Below, piece by piece: positions 51,792 through 60,746 of a DNA stretch of 64,000 nt (position 1 is its first letter; the number at the start of each line of letters is the position of its first letter). The position numbers and the translations under genes are program-made. The notes below the pieces were generated by a model that saw only the letters and a list, made by a program, of their open reading frames with translations, had not been told where the DNA came from and made no database searches. The stretch is from Cedecea sp000277545 (GTDB lineage: Bacteria; Pseudomonadota; Gammaproteobacteria; Enterobacterales; Enterobacteriaceae). The stretch lies in the NCBI GenBank assembly GCA_050847315.1, contig CP193791.1. One strand, written 5' to 3'.

Positions 51792-52136
51792 TTACACCGC
51801 CGCGATGATTTTGATTTCCACTTTGTAGCGCGGGTTCATCAACTTAGCCTGTACGGTGCAGCGTACCGGCGCTTTACCCGCCACGACCCACTCATCCCAC
51901 GCTCTATTCATCGCCGCAAAATCTTCGCCATCCGGCAGGAAAATCGTTGCATCCAGAATGCGGGTCTTGTCGCTGCCGAGTTCGGCCAGCAGGGTGTCGA
52001 TTTGCTGCAGGGTATTTGCCGTCTGCTGGTAGGCGTCAGCATCCAGGTTTTCCGGGACGCCGGTGTAGTACACGGTTTGGTTATGGATAACCGCATCAGA
52101 CCAGCGGGCTTCAGGTTTTATACGCGCAATACTCAT
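51792..52136 (-). CDS. yoaB: RidA-family protein YoaB
   Basis: Member of the YjgF/YER057c/UK114 family, many of which hydrolyse reactive enamine or imine intermediates such as 2-aminoacrylate. 114 residues as in E. coli. The C-terminal VRCTVQAKLMNPRYKVEIKI includes the conserved Arg that binds the carboxylate in RidA. Located beside sdaA-region genes, but no operon link is seen; convergent with yoaH and divergent from yoaA. Confidence 0.94.
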   Translation of the reverse strand: MSIARIKPEARWSDAVIHNQTVYYTGVPENLDADAYQQTANTLQQIDTLLAELGSDKTRILDATIFLPDGEDFAAMNRAWDEWVVAGKAPVRCTVQAKLMNPRYKVEIKIIAAV

Positions 52137-52240
52137 GGCAACTCCTTAACAACAAACGATATGTGCGGCACAGACTGCCACAATCCGCCGCCCGGTGCCA
52201 CCGCCTGGCTGGATAAACCTCGCCGGGGCTGACATAATCA

Positions 52241-52256
52241 CTGGCAATTTAACCAG
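52241..52256 (+). promoter_or_regulatory. LexA-like CTG-N10-CAG element before yoaA
   Basis: CTGGCAATTTAACCAG has the invariant LexA spacing CTG-N10-CAG with an AT-leaning centre, directly downstream of a CATAAT -10 (52233-52238) and overlapping the ribosome site of yoaA. The flanks deviate from the consensus, so LexA control is only a hypothesis. Confidence 0.4.
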
Positions 52257-52264
52257 GGGGTAAC

Positions 52265-54175
52265 GTGACGGACGATTTTGCAGCAGACGGCCAACTGGCT
52301 AAGGTCATTCCGGGCTTCAAGCCGCGTGAAGCTCAGCGTGAAATGGCGGAGGCCGTAACCCGGGCGATTCAAGCCGGCGGCGAGCTGGTGGTAGAGGCCG
52401 GTACCGGTACAGGGAAAACATACGCTTATCTTGCCCCCGCGCTGCGTTCTGGCAAAAAAGTCATTATTTCTACCGGCTCAAAAGCGCTGCAGGATCAGCT
52501 GTTTTCTCGCGATCTGCCGACGATATCCCGTGCGCTGAAATTTACCGGTCGCGTGGCGTTGCTGAAAGGGCGCTCTAACTATCTTTGCCTGGAAAGGCTG
52601 GAGCAGCAGTCGCTGGCGGGCGGTGATTTGCCCGTGCAGGCGTTAAGCGACGTGATGCATTTGCGCGGCTGGGCCAGTGAAACCGTGGATGGCGATATCA
52701 GCACCTGTGGGTCCGTCGCCGAAGATTCCACCGTCTGGCCGATGGTCACCAGCACCAACGATAACTGTCTGGGGCAGGATTGTCCGCAGTATCAGGACTG
52801 CTTTGTGGTCAAGGCGCGTAAAAAGGCGATGGATGCCGACGTGGTGGTGGTGAACCATCACTTGTACCTGGCCGACATGGTAGTGAAGGAGAGCGGCTTC
52901 GCGGAGCTTATTCCCGAGGCTCAGGTGACAATTTTCGATGAAGCCCACCAGATCCCGGATATCGCCAGCCAGTATTTTGGCCAGTCTATCTCCAGCCGGC
53001 AGTTGCTCGACCTCGCCAAAGACATTTCCATTGCCTACCGCACGGAAGTCCGTGACACGCAGCAGCTGCAAAAAAGCGCCGACAGCCTTGCCCAGCGCAC
53101 GCAGGACTTCCGCCTGCAAATAGGCGACCCGGGCTACCGGGGGAACCTGCGGGAGCTGCTTGCGGACGCGAATATCCAGCGTTCGCTGCTGCTGCTCGAT
53201 GATGCCCTGGAGCTGTGTTATGACGTGGCAAAGCTTTCTCTTGGCCGCTCGGCGCTGCTGGATGCCGCATTTGAACGCGCGGTAATTTACCGTGGGCGAA
53301 TCAAACGGCTGAAAGAGATTAATCAGCCGGGCTACAGCTACTGGTATGAATGCAACGCCCGCCACTTCACGCTGGCCCTGACGCCGCTGTCCGTGGCCGA
53401 CAAGTTTAAGGAAGTCATTCGTGAAAAAGCGGGCTGCTGGGTCTTTACCTCGGCCACGCTTGCGGTGAATGACAATATGAGCCATTTCACCGAGCGGCTG
53501 GGTATCGACGAAGCAGAAACAATGCTGCTTGCCAGCCCGTTTGATTACGCTAAACAGGCGCTGCTGTGCGTGCCGAGAGGGCTGCCGACGCCGAATCAGC
53601 CCCACGCTGGCCGTCACCTGGCTAACCTGTTGCGCCCGCTCATTGAGGCGAACAACGGGCGCTGCTTTATGCTCTGTACCTCCCACGCCATGATGCGCGA
53701 CCTGGCGGAACAGTTCCGGGCCACCATGACGTTGCCCGTGCTGCTGCAGGGGGAAACCAGCAAAGGCCAACTGCTGCAGCAATTTGTTGAGGCCGGTAAT
53801 GCCCTGCTGGTGGCGACCAGCAGCTTCTGGGAAGGCGTAGACGTGCGCGGCGACGCGCTCTCCCTGGTTATCATCGACAAACTTCCCTTTACTTCGCCGG
53901 ACGATCCGCTGCTCAAGGCTCGCATGGAAGATTGCCGCATTCGCGGGGGCGATCCATTTGACGATGTCCAACTGCCTGACGCGGTGATCACCCTTAAGCA
54001 GGGTGTCGGTCGCCTCATCCGCGATGTGGAAGACCGTGGGGTCCTGGTTATCTGCGATAACCGCCTGGTCATGCGTCCGTATGGCGCTGTTTTCCTTAAC
54101 AGCCTGCCGCCCACGCCGCGTACCCGGGATATAAATCGGGCAGTTGAGTTCCTCAATGCCTCTGGTGCGCAGTAA
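52265..54175 (+). CDS. yoaA: XPD/DinG-like DNA helicase YoaA
   Basis: Iron-sulfur helicase that, with HolC, helps repair stalled replication forks and gives tolerance to chain terminators such as azidothymidine in E. coli. 636 residues as in K-12. Walker A is EAGTGTGKTYAYLAP (residues about 45-59), the four cluster cysteines are at about 105-175 (YLCLERL, STCGSV, DNCLGQDCPQYQDCF), the DEAH box is IFDEAHQIPD, and motif VI is QGVGRLIRD. Start is GTG with AGGGGG upstream. tsaB follows after 68 bp. Confidence 0.97.
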   Translation: MTDDFAADGQLAKVIPGFKPREAQREMAEAVTRAIQAGGELVVEAGTGTGKTYAYLAPALRSGKKVIISTGSKALQDQLFSRDLPTISRALKFTGRVALLKGRSNYLCLERLEQQSLAGGDLPVQALSDVMHLRGWASETVDGDISTCGSVAEDSTVWPMVTSTNDNCLGQDCPQYQDCFVVKARKKAMDADVVVVNHHLYLADMVVKESGFAELIPEAQVTIFDEAHQIPDIASQYFGQSISSRQLLDLAKDISIAYRTEVRDTQQLQKSADSLAQRTQDFRLQIGDPGYRGNLRELLADANIQRSLLLLDDALELCYDVAKLSLGRSALLDAAFERAVIYRGRIKRLKEINQPGYSYWYECNARHFTLALTPLSVADKFKEVIREKAGCWVFTSATLAVNDNMSHFTERLGIDEAETMLLASPFDYAKQALLCVPRGLPTPNQPHAGRHLANLLRPLIEANNGRCFMLCTSHAMMRDLAEQFRATMTLPVLLQGETSKGQLLQQFVEAGNALLVATSSFWEGVDVRGDALSLVIIDKLPFTSPDDPLLKARMEDCRIRGGDPFDDVQLPDAVITLKQGVGRLIRDVEDRGVLVICDNRLVMRPYGAVFLNSLPPTPRTRDINRAVEFLNASGAQ

Positions 54176-54243
54176 TTTGTGCCAGGCTATGGTATGATGC
54201 GCGCCGTTTTTTGACCTTATCTCCGCCAGAGGTTGGCAAGCCC

Positions 54244-54939
54244 ATGCGAATTTTAGCCATCGATACCGCAACAGAAGCCTGTTCTGTTGCCCTGCAAAAC
54301 GACGCGGCGTCCTACGCCCATTTCGAACTCTGCCCGCGTGAGCACACGCAAAGAATTTTACCGCTGGTCAAAGAGATCCTGAACCAGGGCGGGATTACTT
54401 TGTCTGAGGTGAACGCACTTGCCTACGGGCGTGGGCCGGGCAGTTTCACCGGTGTGCGCATTGGGATTGGGATTGCGCAGGGGCTGGCGCTGGGTGCTGA
54501 GCTGCCGATGATTGGCGTTTCAACGCTGGCGACAATGGCTCAGGGCGCATGGCGCAGAACGGGCGCCACCCGCGTACTCGCCGCAATAGATGCCCGCATG
54601 GGCGAAGTTTATTGGGCTGAATATGAGCGTGACGAGCAGGGCGTGTGGCACGGTGAAGCAAGCGAAGCCGTCCTTAAGCCTGAAGACGTTGCCGGGCGGT
54701 TGAAGCATCTGAGCGGCACCTGGGCTACAGTCGGAACAGGCTGGCAGGCCTGGCCTGATATGGCGAAGGATAGCGGACTTTTGTTGCAGGACGGTGAAAC
54801 TACGCTGCCTGAAGCTGAAGATATGCTTCCTCTGGCGCAGCAGGCGTTTAGCGCCGGCAAAACCGTCGCCGTCGAGCATGCGGAGCCTGTCTACCTGCGT
54901 AACGAAGTCACCTGGAAAAAGCTACCTGGCAGAGAGTAA
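54244..54939 (+). CDS. tsaB: tRNA t6A synthesis protein TsaB
   Basis: Part of the TsaB-TsaD-TsaE complex that installs threonylcarbamoyladenosine at position 37 of ANN-decoding tRNAs; TsaB is essential in E. coli and stabilises TsaD. The ASKHA fold begins with MRILAIDTATEACSVAL and contains YGRGPGSFTGVRIGIGIAQG. 231 residues, the same as E. coli; an upstream in-frame start at 54211 is not conserved. yeaY follows 42 bp later on the same strand. Confidence 0.97.
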   Translation: MRILAIDTATEACSVALQNDAASYAHFELCPREHTQRILPLVKEILNQGGITLSEVNALAYGRGPGSFTGVRIGIGIAQGLALGAELPMIGVSTLATMAQGAWRRTGATRVLAAIDARMGEVYWAEYERDEQGVWHGEASEAVLKPEDVAGRLKHLSGTWATVGTGWQAWPDMAKDSGLLLQDGETTLPEAEDMLPLAQQAFSAGKTVAVEHAEPVYLRNEVTWKKLPGRE

Positions 54940-54981
54940 GACCGACCCCGCTAAACGGCGGGCAGGTTAAGGAGATGAGGT

Positions 54982-55575
54982 ATGGCTGTTTGTAATGTCA
55001 AAAAATGCAGCTGGCTGCTGGCCGCCGCTGCGGCGCTGGTCCTGAGCGGCTGCGTGAGCGTGCCGGATGCAATTAAAGGGACTTCCGCCACCCCACAGCA
55101 GGATCTGACGGCGGTGATGAGTGCGCCCCAGCTCTATGTCGGGCAGGAAGCGCGCTTTGGCGGGCGAGTGGTGAACGTGGACAACCTGAAGGGCAAAACT
55201 CGCCTGGAGATTGCCACCGTCAGCCTCGATGAAGGTGCCCGTCCGGCATTGAATGAGCCTTCGCAAGGGCGCATTTATGCCGACGTCAATGGCTTCCTTG
55301 ATCCGGTAGATTTCCGCAATCAGTTGGTGACCGTCGTCGGGCCAATTACCGGCACGGCAGAAGGTAAGATTGGCCAGACGCCCTATAAATTCATGACCAT
55401 GCAGGCAACGGGATACAAACGCTGGAACGTAGTCCAGCAGGTCGTCATGCCGCCGCAGCCGATCGATCCGTGGTTCTGGGGCGGGCCTTACCCGTATCGC
55501 CACCATTACGACATGTGGGGCGGCGGCTGGTACAATCCGGGGCCTGCACAGGTGCAAACCGTTGTAACCGAATAA
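54982..55575 (+). CDS. yeaY: Slp-family outer-membrane lipoprotein YeaY
   Basis: Lipoprotein of unknown function, related to the starvation lipoprotein Slp and part of the sigma-E envelope-stress response in E. coli. The signal peptide ends in the lipobox LSGC (Cys near residue 24). The following Val-Ser residues do not give the inner-membrane retention signal, so outer-membrane location is expected. The core APQLYVGQEARFGGRVV and TPYKFMTMQATGYKRW are conserved; the C-terminus is rich in Trp, Gly, Tyr and Pro. 197 residues (193 in E. coli). Confidence 0.95.
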   Translation: MAVCNVKKCSWLLAAAAALVLSGCVSVPDAIKGTSATPQQDLTAVMSAPQLYVGQEARFGGRVVNVDNLKGKTRLEIATVSLDEGARPALNEPSQGRIYADVNGFLDPVDFRNQLVTVVGPITGTAEGKIGQTPYKFMTMQATGYKRWNVVQQVVMPPQPIDPWFWGGPYPYRHHYDMWGGGWYNPGPAQVQTVVTE

Positions 55576-55598
55576 TCTGTTGTTTTTAAAATGTTTTC

Positions 55599-55627
55599 AA
55601 ACAGCGGCCTGGCCGCTGTTTGTTTTT
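55599..55627 (+). terminator. Rho-independent terminator of yeaY
   Basis: Ten-bp stem AAACAGCGGC / GCCGCTGTTT with a CTG loop, followed by GTTTTT. Confidence 0.9.
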
Positions 55628-55689
55628 ATCCAGGACGGATGAAAAAATTTAGTGATGTGCTTCGCAACCTTTAATCAGGCTAATTAATA

Positions 55690-55706
55690 AACTGGTACGC
55701 TGAGTT
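55690..55706 (+). promoter_or_regulatory. FadR operator of fadD
   Basis: AACTGGTACGCTGAGTT matches 14 of 17 positions of the E. coli fadD operator as I remember it (AGCTGGTATGATGAGTT). It is 71 bp upstream of the fadD start. Long-chain acyl-CoA would relieve repression by FadR. Confidence 0.75.
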
Positions 55707-55776
55707 AATATTATGTTAACGAAATGTATTCCCTGGGGTTGTGATGACGACAAATAATAATTTCAGAGGTGGATCC

Positions 55777-57462
55777 TTGAATAAGGTTTGGCTTAACCGC
55801 TACCCGGCCGACGTTGCGGCTGAAATAAATCCCGACCGCTATCAATCCCTGGTTGATATGTTTGAGCAGGCTGTCACTCGCTACGCTGACAAACCCGCTT
55901 TTATCAACATGGGGGAGGTGATGACCTTCCGCAAACTGGAAGAGCGCAGCCGGGCATTTGCCGCGTACCTTCAGCAGGGGCTGGGCCTGAAAAAAGGCGA
56001 CCGCGTGGCGCTGATGATGCCAAACCTGCTGCAGTATCCTGTCGCGCTGTTCGGCATTCTGCGCGCCGGTATGGTGGTGGTTAACGTTAACCCGCTCTAT
56101 ACCCCGCGAGAGCTGGAGCACCAGCTGAATGACAGCGGGGCCAGCGCGATTGTGATCGTGTCAAACTTTGCCTATACGCTGGAGAAAGTGGTCGAAAAAA
56201 CCCAGGTGAAACACGTCATCCTGACTCGCCTGGGGGACCAGATCTCCGGGCCGAAGGGGACGCTGGTTAACTTCGTGGTGAAGTACATCAAGCGTCTGGT
56301 GCCGAAATACCATCTGCCGCACGCCATCTCTTTCCGTCGGGCGCTGCAAAGCGGTTACCGCATGCAGTACATCAAACCTGAAATTATCAATGGCGATTTA
56401 GCCTTCCTGCAGTACACCGGCGGCACAACCGGCGTAGCTAAAGGCGCCATGCTGACGCACCGTAATATGCTGGCCAACCTTGAGCAGGTCAGGGCGGCAT
56501 ACAGCCCGCTACTGCACGAAGGTAAAGAGCTGGTGGTGACTCCGCTGCCGCTGTACCACATTTTTGCTCTGACCATTAACTGCCTGCTGTTTATCGACAT
56601 GGGGGGGCAGAACCTGTTGATTACCAACCCACGCGACATTCCGGGACTGGTAAAAGAGCTGGCAAAATATCCTTTCACTGCCATGACCGCCGTGAATACG
56701 TTATTTAACGCGTTACTGAATAACAAAGAGTTCCAGCAGCTTGATTTTTCAAGCCTTCACCTCGCTGCGGGCGGCGGTATGCCCGTCCAGCACGCTGTTG
56801 CCGAACGTTGGGAAAAACTCACGGGCCGCTTCCTGCTTGAAGGCTATGGCCTGACGGAATGTGCACCGCTGGTCAGCGCGAACCCGCATGATATGGATTA
56901 TCACAGCGGATCTATTGGCCTGCCGGTGCCGTCCACCGACGTGAAGCTGATAGACGATCAGGGCAATGAAGTGCCGCCCGGTGAGCCTGGCGAACTGTGC
57001 GTTAAAGGCCCGCAGGTAATGCTGGGCTACTGGCAGCGACCGAAAGAAACGGATGAAATCCTTAAAGACGGCTGGCTACGCACCGGGGATATTGCGGTAA
57101 TGAACGAAGAAGGCTTCATGAACATCGTTGACCGCAAAAAAGACATGATCCTCGTTTCCGGCTTCAACGTTTATCCGAACGAAATTGAAGATGTGGTCAT
57201 GCAGAACGAAGGCGTGCTTGAAGTCGCGGCGGTGGGTGTTCCTGCCGGGGTGAGCGGTGAGCAGGTGAAAATCTTTGTGGTGAAAAAAGATCCTGCCCTG
57301 ACGGAAGAGGCGCTGATCGCCTTCTGTCGTCGCCAGTTAACCGGCTATAAAGTGCCTAAACTGATCGAATTCCGCACGGAACTGCCAAAATCGAACGTCG
57401 GGAAAATTTTACGACGAGAACTGCGTGACGAAGCGGGCAAGACAGGCAACAATAACGCCTGA
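55777..57462 (+). CDS. fadD: Long-chain fatty acid-CoA ligase
   Basis: Activates incoming long-chain fatty acids to acyl-CoA at the inner membrane, the entry to beta-oxidation. The start is TTG, giving LNKVWLNRYP in place of the E. coli MKKVWLNRYP, 561 residues, the same as E. coli, where UUG initiation is known. An ATG 36 nt upstream could add 12 residues but is unconserved. The AMP-binding P-loop YTGGTTGVAKGAMLTHRNM and the fatty-acyl-CoA synthetase signature GWLRTGDIAVMNEEGFMNIV then DRKKDMILVSGFNVYP are intact. Confidence 0.97.
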   Translation: MNKVWLNRYPADVAAEINPDRYQSLVDMFEQAVTRYADKPAFINMGEVMTFRKLEERSRAFAAYLQQGLGLKKGDRVALMMPNLLQYPVALFGILRAGMVVVNVNPLYTPRELEHQLNDSGASAIVIVSNFAYTLEKVVEKTQVKHVILTRLGDQISGPKGTLVNFVVKYIKRLVPKYHLPHAISFRRALQSGYRMQYIKPEIINGDLAFLQYTGGTTGVAKGAMLTHRNMLANLEQVRAAYSPLLHEGKELVVTPLPLYHIFALTINCLLFIDMGGQNLLITNPRDIPGLVKELAKYPFTAMTAVNTLFNALLNNKEFQQLDFSSLHLAAGGGMPVQHAVAERWEKLTGRFLLEGYGLTECAPLVSANPHDMDYHSGSIGLPVPSTDVKLIDDQGNEVPPGEPGELCVKGPQVMLGYWQRPKETDEILKDGWLRTGDIAVMNEEGFMNIVDRKKDMILVSGFNVYPNEIEDVVMQNEGVLEVAAVGVPAGVSGEQVKIFVVKKDPALTEEALIAFCRRQLTGYKVPKLIEFRTELPKSNVGKILRRELRDEAGKTGNNNA

Positions 57463-57482
57463 GCTCCAAGTCACTCGTCCTG

Positions 57483-57506
57483 ATGCCGGTTCGCCGGCAT
57501 TTTTTA
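57483..57506 (+). terminator. Rho-independent terminator of fadD
   Basis: ATGCCGG / CCGGCAT stem closed by a TTCG loop, followed by six T. The T run lies 26 nt before the rnd start and could double as the poly-U stretch known to enhance rnd translation in E. coli, if the rnd transcript begins before it. Confidence 0.92.
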
Positions 57507-57531
57507 TGGGCGCAACCTAAGAGAACTGAAT

Positions 57532-58653
57532 TTGACTTACCAGATGATTACTACCGATGAAGGGCTGGCCGCCGTATGCCAGGCCGCTCGTCAGTTCCCC
57601 GCGCTGGCGCTGGACACCGAATTTGTTCGCACCAGAACCTATTACCCGCAGCTGGGGCTGATCCAGCTTTATGACGGCCAGCAGGTTTCGCTGATCGATC
57701 CTTTAGCCATCGGCGACTGGTCGCCGTTCAAGGCGTTGTTGCAGGATCCTGACACCATCAAGTATCTGCATGCGGGCAGCGAAGATCTCGAAGTCTTCCT
57801 GAATGCCTTTGGCATGCTGCCTGATCCGTTTATTGATACGCAAATTCTGGCCTCCTTTACTGGCCGCCCGCTGTCCTGCGGCTTTGCCACTATCGTTGAG
57901 TCTTACACCGGCATTGCGCTGGATAAAAGTGAATCCCGCACCGACTGGCTGGCGCGTCCACTCACGGAGAGGCAGTGTGAATACGCCGCGGCAGATGTGC
58001 TTTATTTGCTGCCTATCGCTGAGAAACTGATGGCCGAAACGGAAGCGGCGGGCTGGATAGGCGCGGCTCTCGATGAATGCCATCTGATGTGCTCCCGTCG
58101 TCGCGATCAGCTCGATCCGGAAGAAGCCTGGCGCGAAATAGGCAATGCCTGGCAGCTGCGTACCCGACAGCTGGCCTGCCTCAAGAAGCTGGCGGCCTGG
58201 CGCTTGCGTAAAGCCCGCGAGCGCGACATGGCGGTGAACTTTGTCGTCCGCGAAGAAAACCTGTGGCAGGTGGCGAGATACATGCCTGGCTCGTTGGGCG
58301 AACTGGACTCGCTTGGCCTGAGCGGCAGCGAAATTCGCTTCCACGGCAAAACGCTTATCGCCCTGGTGGCCGAGGCGCAGGCGCTGCCGGAGAGCGAGCT
58401 GCCGCAGCCGCTGCAAAACCTGGTGGATATGCCGGGCTATCGCAAAGTGTTTAAGGCCATTAAAGCCCTGGTGCAGGAAGTGAGCGAGGCTAAAGGGCTG
58501 AGCGCCGAATTACTGGCCTCCCGCCGCCAAATCAATCAGCTGTTAAACTGGCACTGGAAATTGAAACCGCAAAGTGTGGCACCGGAATTAATTAGCGGCT
58601 GGCGGGCAGAATTAATGGCAGAAGCGTTAACGAAATTGCTGGCGGAATACTGA
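57532..58653 (+). CDS. rnd: Ribonuclease D
   Basis: 3'-5' exoribonuclease that trims tRNA precursors. The DEDD nuclease domain (about 1-200) shows LALDTEFVRTRTYYP, HAGSEDLEVFLNAFG and ERQCEYAAADVLYLLP; two HRDC domains follow. The start is TTG, as in E. coli where UUG keeps expression low. 373 residues (375 in E. coli). It runs after fadD and is convergent with minE; in K-12 rnd and minE are far apart. Confidence 0.97.
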   Translation: MTYQMITTDEGLAAVCQAARQFPALALDTEFVRTRTYYPQLGLIQLYDGQQVSLIDPLAIGDWSPFKALLQDPDTIKYLHAGSEDLEVFLNAFGMLPDPFIDTQILASFTGRPLSCGFATIVESYTGIALDKSESRTDWLARPLTERQCEYAAADVLYLLPIAEKLMAETEAAGWIGAALDECHLMCSRRRDQLDPEEAWREIGNAWQLRTRQLACLKKLAAWRLRKARERDMAVNFVVREENLWQVARYMPGSLGELDSLGLSGSEIRFHGKTLIALVAEAQALPESELPQPLQNLVDMPGYRKVFKAIKALVQEVSEAKGLSAELLASRRQINQLLNWHWKLKPQSVAPELISGWRAELMAEALTKLLAEY

Positions 58654-58760
58654 TTATTTATATGACCTGGGAATAATTACAGTATTGTTCTCGGGTTTGA
58701 ATATATTGGCAAGCTGCAACAAGAATGAGCTGAATAAACGTTAAGTGACTGCGTAAAAAT

Positions 58761-58791
58761 AAAACCCCCTGACAAATGCAGGGGGTTTTTT
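58761..58791. terminator. Bidirectional terminator between rnd and minE
   Basis: Eleven-bp stem AAAACCCCCTG / CAGGGGGTTTT with a 7-nt loop and T runs on both strands; it ends both convergent transcripts. Confidence 0.93.
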
Positions 58792-58793
58792 AT

Positions 58794-59069
58794 TCATGCC
58801 GACTTACTGGCTTCTTCAGCTTCCGGGAGCGTCACGTTCAGCTCCAGAATCGAAATATCTCCATCCCGCTGCTCGAGCTGGACGCTGACCATTTCCGGGT
58901 CAATTTGCACGTATTTGCAAATCACGTCGAGAATGTCCTTGCGCAGCTGCGGCAGGTAATGCGGTTCCGCATCGCTACGGCGACGCTCAGCTACGATGAT
59001 CTGTAAACGCTCTTTCGCGATGTTGGCGGTGTTCTTTTTTCGTGACAGAAAAAAGTCGAGTAATGCCAT
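58794..59069 (-). CDS. minE: Cell division topological specificity factor MinE
   Basis: Small protein that stimulates MinD ATPase and drives the pole-to-pole Min oscillation. 91 residues (88 in E. coli). The membrane-targeting and anti-MinCD N-terminus MALLDFFLSRKKNTANIAKE is almost identical to K-12, followed by the dimerisation domain. It starts 3 nt after the minD stop as last gene of minCDE. Confidence 0.98.
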   Translation of the reverse strand: MALLDFFLSRKKNTANIAKERLQIIVAERRRSDAEPHYLPQLRKDILDVICKYVQIDPEMVSVQLEQRDGDISILELNVTLPEAEEASKSA

Positions 59070-59072
59070 AAC

Positions 59073-59885
59073 TTATCCTCCGAACAGGCGTTTCAGGAAA
59101 CCCTTCTTCTCTTCTTCAATGAAGCGGAAAGGGCGTTCTTCGCCGAGCAGGCGTTCCACGGTATCGGCGTAGGCTTTGCCTGCATCCGATTCACCGTCAA
59201 GAATCACCGGCTCGCCCTGGTTGGACGCACGCAGCACTGACTGGTCTTCAGGGATAACGCCAACCAGCGGAATGCGCAGAATTTCGAGCACATCTTCCAT
59301 GCTCAGCATATCGCCTTTATTGACGCGACCTGGGTTGTAGCGGGTCAGCAATAAATGCTCTTTAATCGGCTCTTCACCGTTTTCAGCGCGGCGGGATTTG
59401 GACGACAGAATGCCGAGGATTCGGTCTGAGTCACGCACCGAGGAGACTTCCGGGTTGGTGGTAATGACCGCTTCATCCGCGAAGTACAGCGCCATCAGCG
59501 CGCCGGTTTCGATACCTGCCGGGGAGTCACAAACGATAAACTCGAAGTCCATGTTTTTCAGGTCTTCCAGCACTTTGGCCACGCCTTCGCGGGTCAGAGC
59601 GTCTTTATCGCGGGTTTGTGAAGCAGGCAGGATATAGAGCTGTTCAGTGCGTTTATCGCGGATAAGCGCCTGATTCAGCGTGGCATCGCCCTGAATCACG
59701 TTAACGAAATCGTACACAACGCGGCGTTCGCAGCCCATGATCAGGTCAAGGTTACGCAGACCAATGTCGAAATCAATAACGACGGTTTTTCTTCCCTTTT
59801 GGGCCAGCCCCGTAGCGATGGCCGCGCTGGACGTGGTCTTACCGACGCCCCCTTTACCCGATGTAACAACAATAATGCGTGCCAT
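59073..59885 (-). CDS. minD: Septum-site ATPase MinD
   Basis: Membrane-binding ATPase of the ParA/MinD family that recruits MinC and oscillates with MinE. The deviant Walker A GKGGVGKTTSSAA is at residues 10-22 with the signature Lys11, Walker B region FIVCDSPAGIE, and the C-terminal amphipathic membrane-targeting helix EEKKGFLKRLFGG. 270 residues as in E. coli. 24 nt separate it from minC. Confidence 0.99.
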   Translation of the reverse strand: MARIIVVTSGKGGVGKTTSSAAIATGLAQKGRKTVVIDFDIGLRNLDLIMGCERRVVYDFVNVIQGDATLNQALIRDKRTEQLYILPASQTRDKDALTREGVAKVLEDLKNMDFEFIVCDSPAGIETGALMALYFADEAVITTNPEVSSVRDSDRILGILSSKSRRAENGEEPIKEHLLLTRYNPGRVNKGDMLSMEDVLEILRIPLVGVIPEDQSVLRASNQGEPVILDGESDAGKAYADTVERLLGEERPFRFIEEEKKGFLKRLFGG

Positions 59886-59909
59886 AAAGGATTTCCTTGT
59901 TAAAAGGGC

Positions 59910-60620
59910 TTAATTCAAAGATTGAACGGAGAGCGCACCACTCGCCAGATTCAGGCGAGCCGCTTTTCCATAATAATCGGCTGGGATCTGCTCGCTCAGC
60001 CAGTACTCGCCCGCAATAGAGACAAGCTCTGCTACCAGGTTAGTACAAAATATTTGTGCATCACGATCGCCGCTTGCACCAGCCAGCGCACGGCCACGCA
60101 TCATGCCGTAAATATGAATATTACCATCTGCTATCAGTTCTGCACCGGCGCTGACGTGATTGGTCACAATCAAGTCACAGTTTGGCGCATAAATGCGCTG
60201 CCCGGAACGGACCGGAGTATCAATTAAACGCGTTTTTGTGATCGGTGTAACATCCGGCGCGGTGACCACCACGGGCTCAGCAGGTGCGGCTTTTGGCGTT
60301 CTTGCGGCCTTTTCTTTCCCTTCGGTCAGCAAGGGCAGGCCAGCACGCTCAATTTCAGCCTTTAAAGCTTCATCTTTACAGCCGCTGATACCCACCACGC
60401 GCAGGCCGGTTGCGGTAACGGCCTGTTGTACTTTCTTCCAGTTGACGGAACCATCGAGACTGGCGACGTTAACGACCACCGGGGCATTCTTTAAGAATGC
60501 GGGAGCCTGGGCGATTTTATCTTCCAGAGCCTGGCGAATAACCTCAGGTTGTGCATCATGCAAATGAACCACAGATAAGGTAAAACTGCTGCCCTTTAAC
60601 TCGATTGGCGTGTTTGACAT
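59910..60620 (-). CDS. minC: Septum-site inhibitor MinC
   Basis: Prevents FtsZ ring assembly near the poles. The N-terminal FtsZ-binding domain (MSNTPIELKGSSFTLSVVHL) is joined by an Ala/Pro linker (about 105-130) to a C-terminal beta-helix domain that binds MinD (RSGQRIYAPNCDLIV, then YGMMRGRALAGASGD). The start gives 236 residues (231 in E. coli, difference in the linker); an ATG 33 nt upstream is not conserved. First gene of minCDE, divergent from ycgL. Confidence 0.98.
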   Translation of the reverse strand: MSNTPIELKGSSFTLSVVHLHDAQPEVIRQALEDKIAQAPAFLKNAPVVVNVASLDGSVNWKKVQQAVTATGLRVVGISGCKDEALKAEIERAGLPLLTEGKEKAARTPKAAPAEPVVVTAPDVTPITKTRLIDTPVRSGQRIYAPNCDLIVTNHVSAGAELIADGNIHIYGMMRGRALAGASGDRDAQIFCTNLVAELVSIAGEYWLSEQIPADYYGKAARLNLASGALSVQSLN

Positions 60621-60746
60621 CCTGGCCTTACTCAATTCAGTTTCAATCCCCACTATTGTGGGACGATATTCCGAAGTACACCAGGCATGTTATAGTCCAG
60701 CTTATATTCAGGCAAGCCACTCGCTGGCGAAAATAGAGTAAAAAAA

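Noticed and set aside
52643..54271. Long open frame (542 codons) on the minus strand opposite yoaA
   Set aside because: It lies entirely antisense to a conserved helicase gene; GC-rich codon use produces such open antisense frames, and the translation has no recognisable motifs.
55650..55672. CRP site before fadD
   Set aside because: Only one half (GTGAT) is acceptable and the second half is poor.
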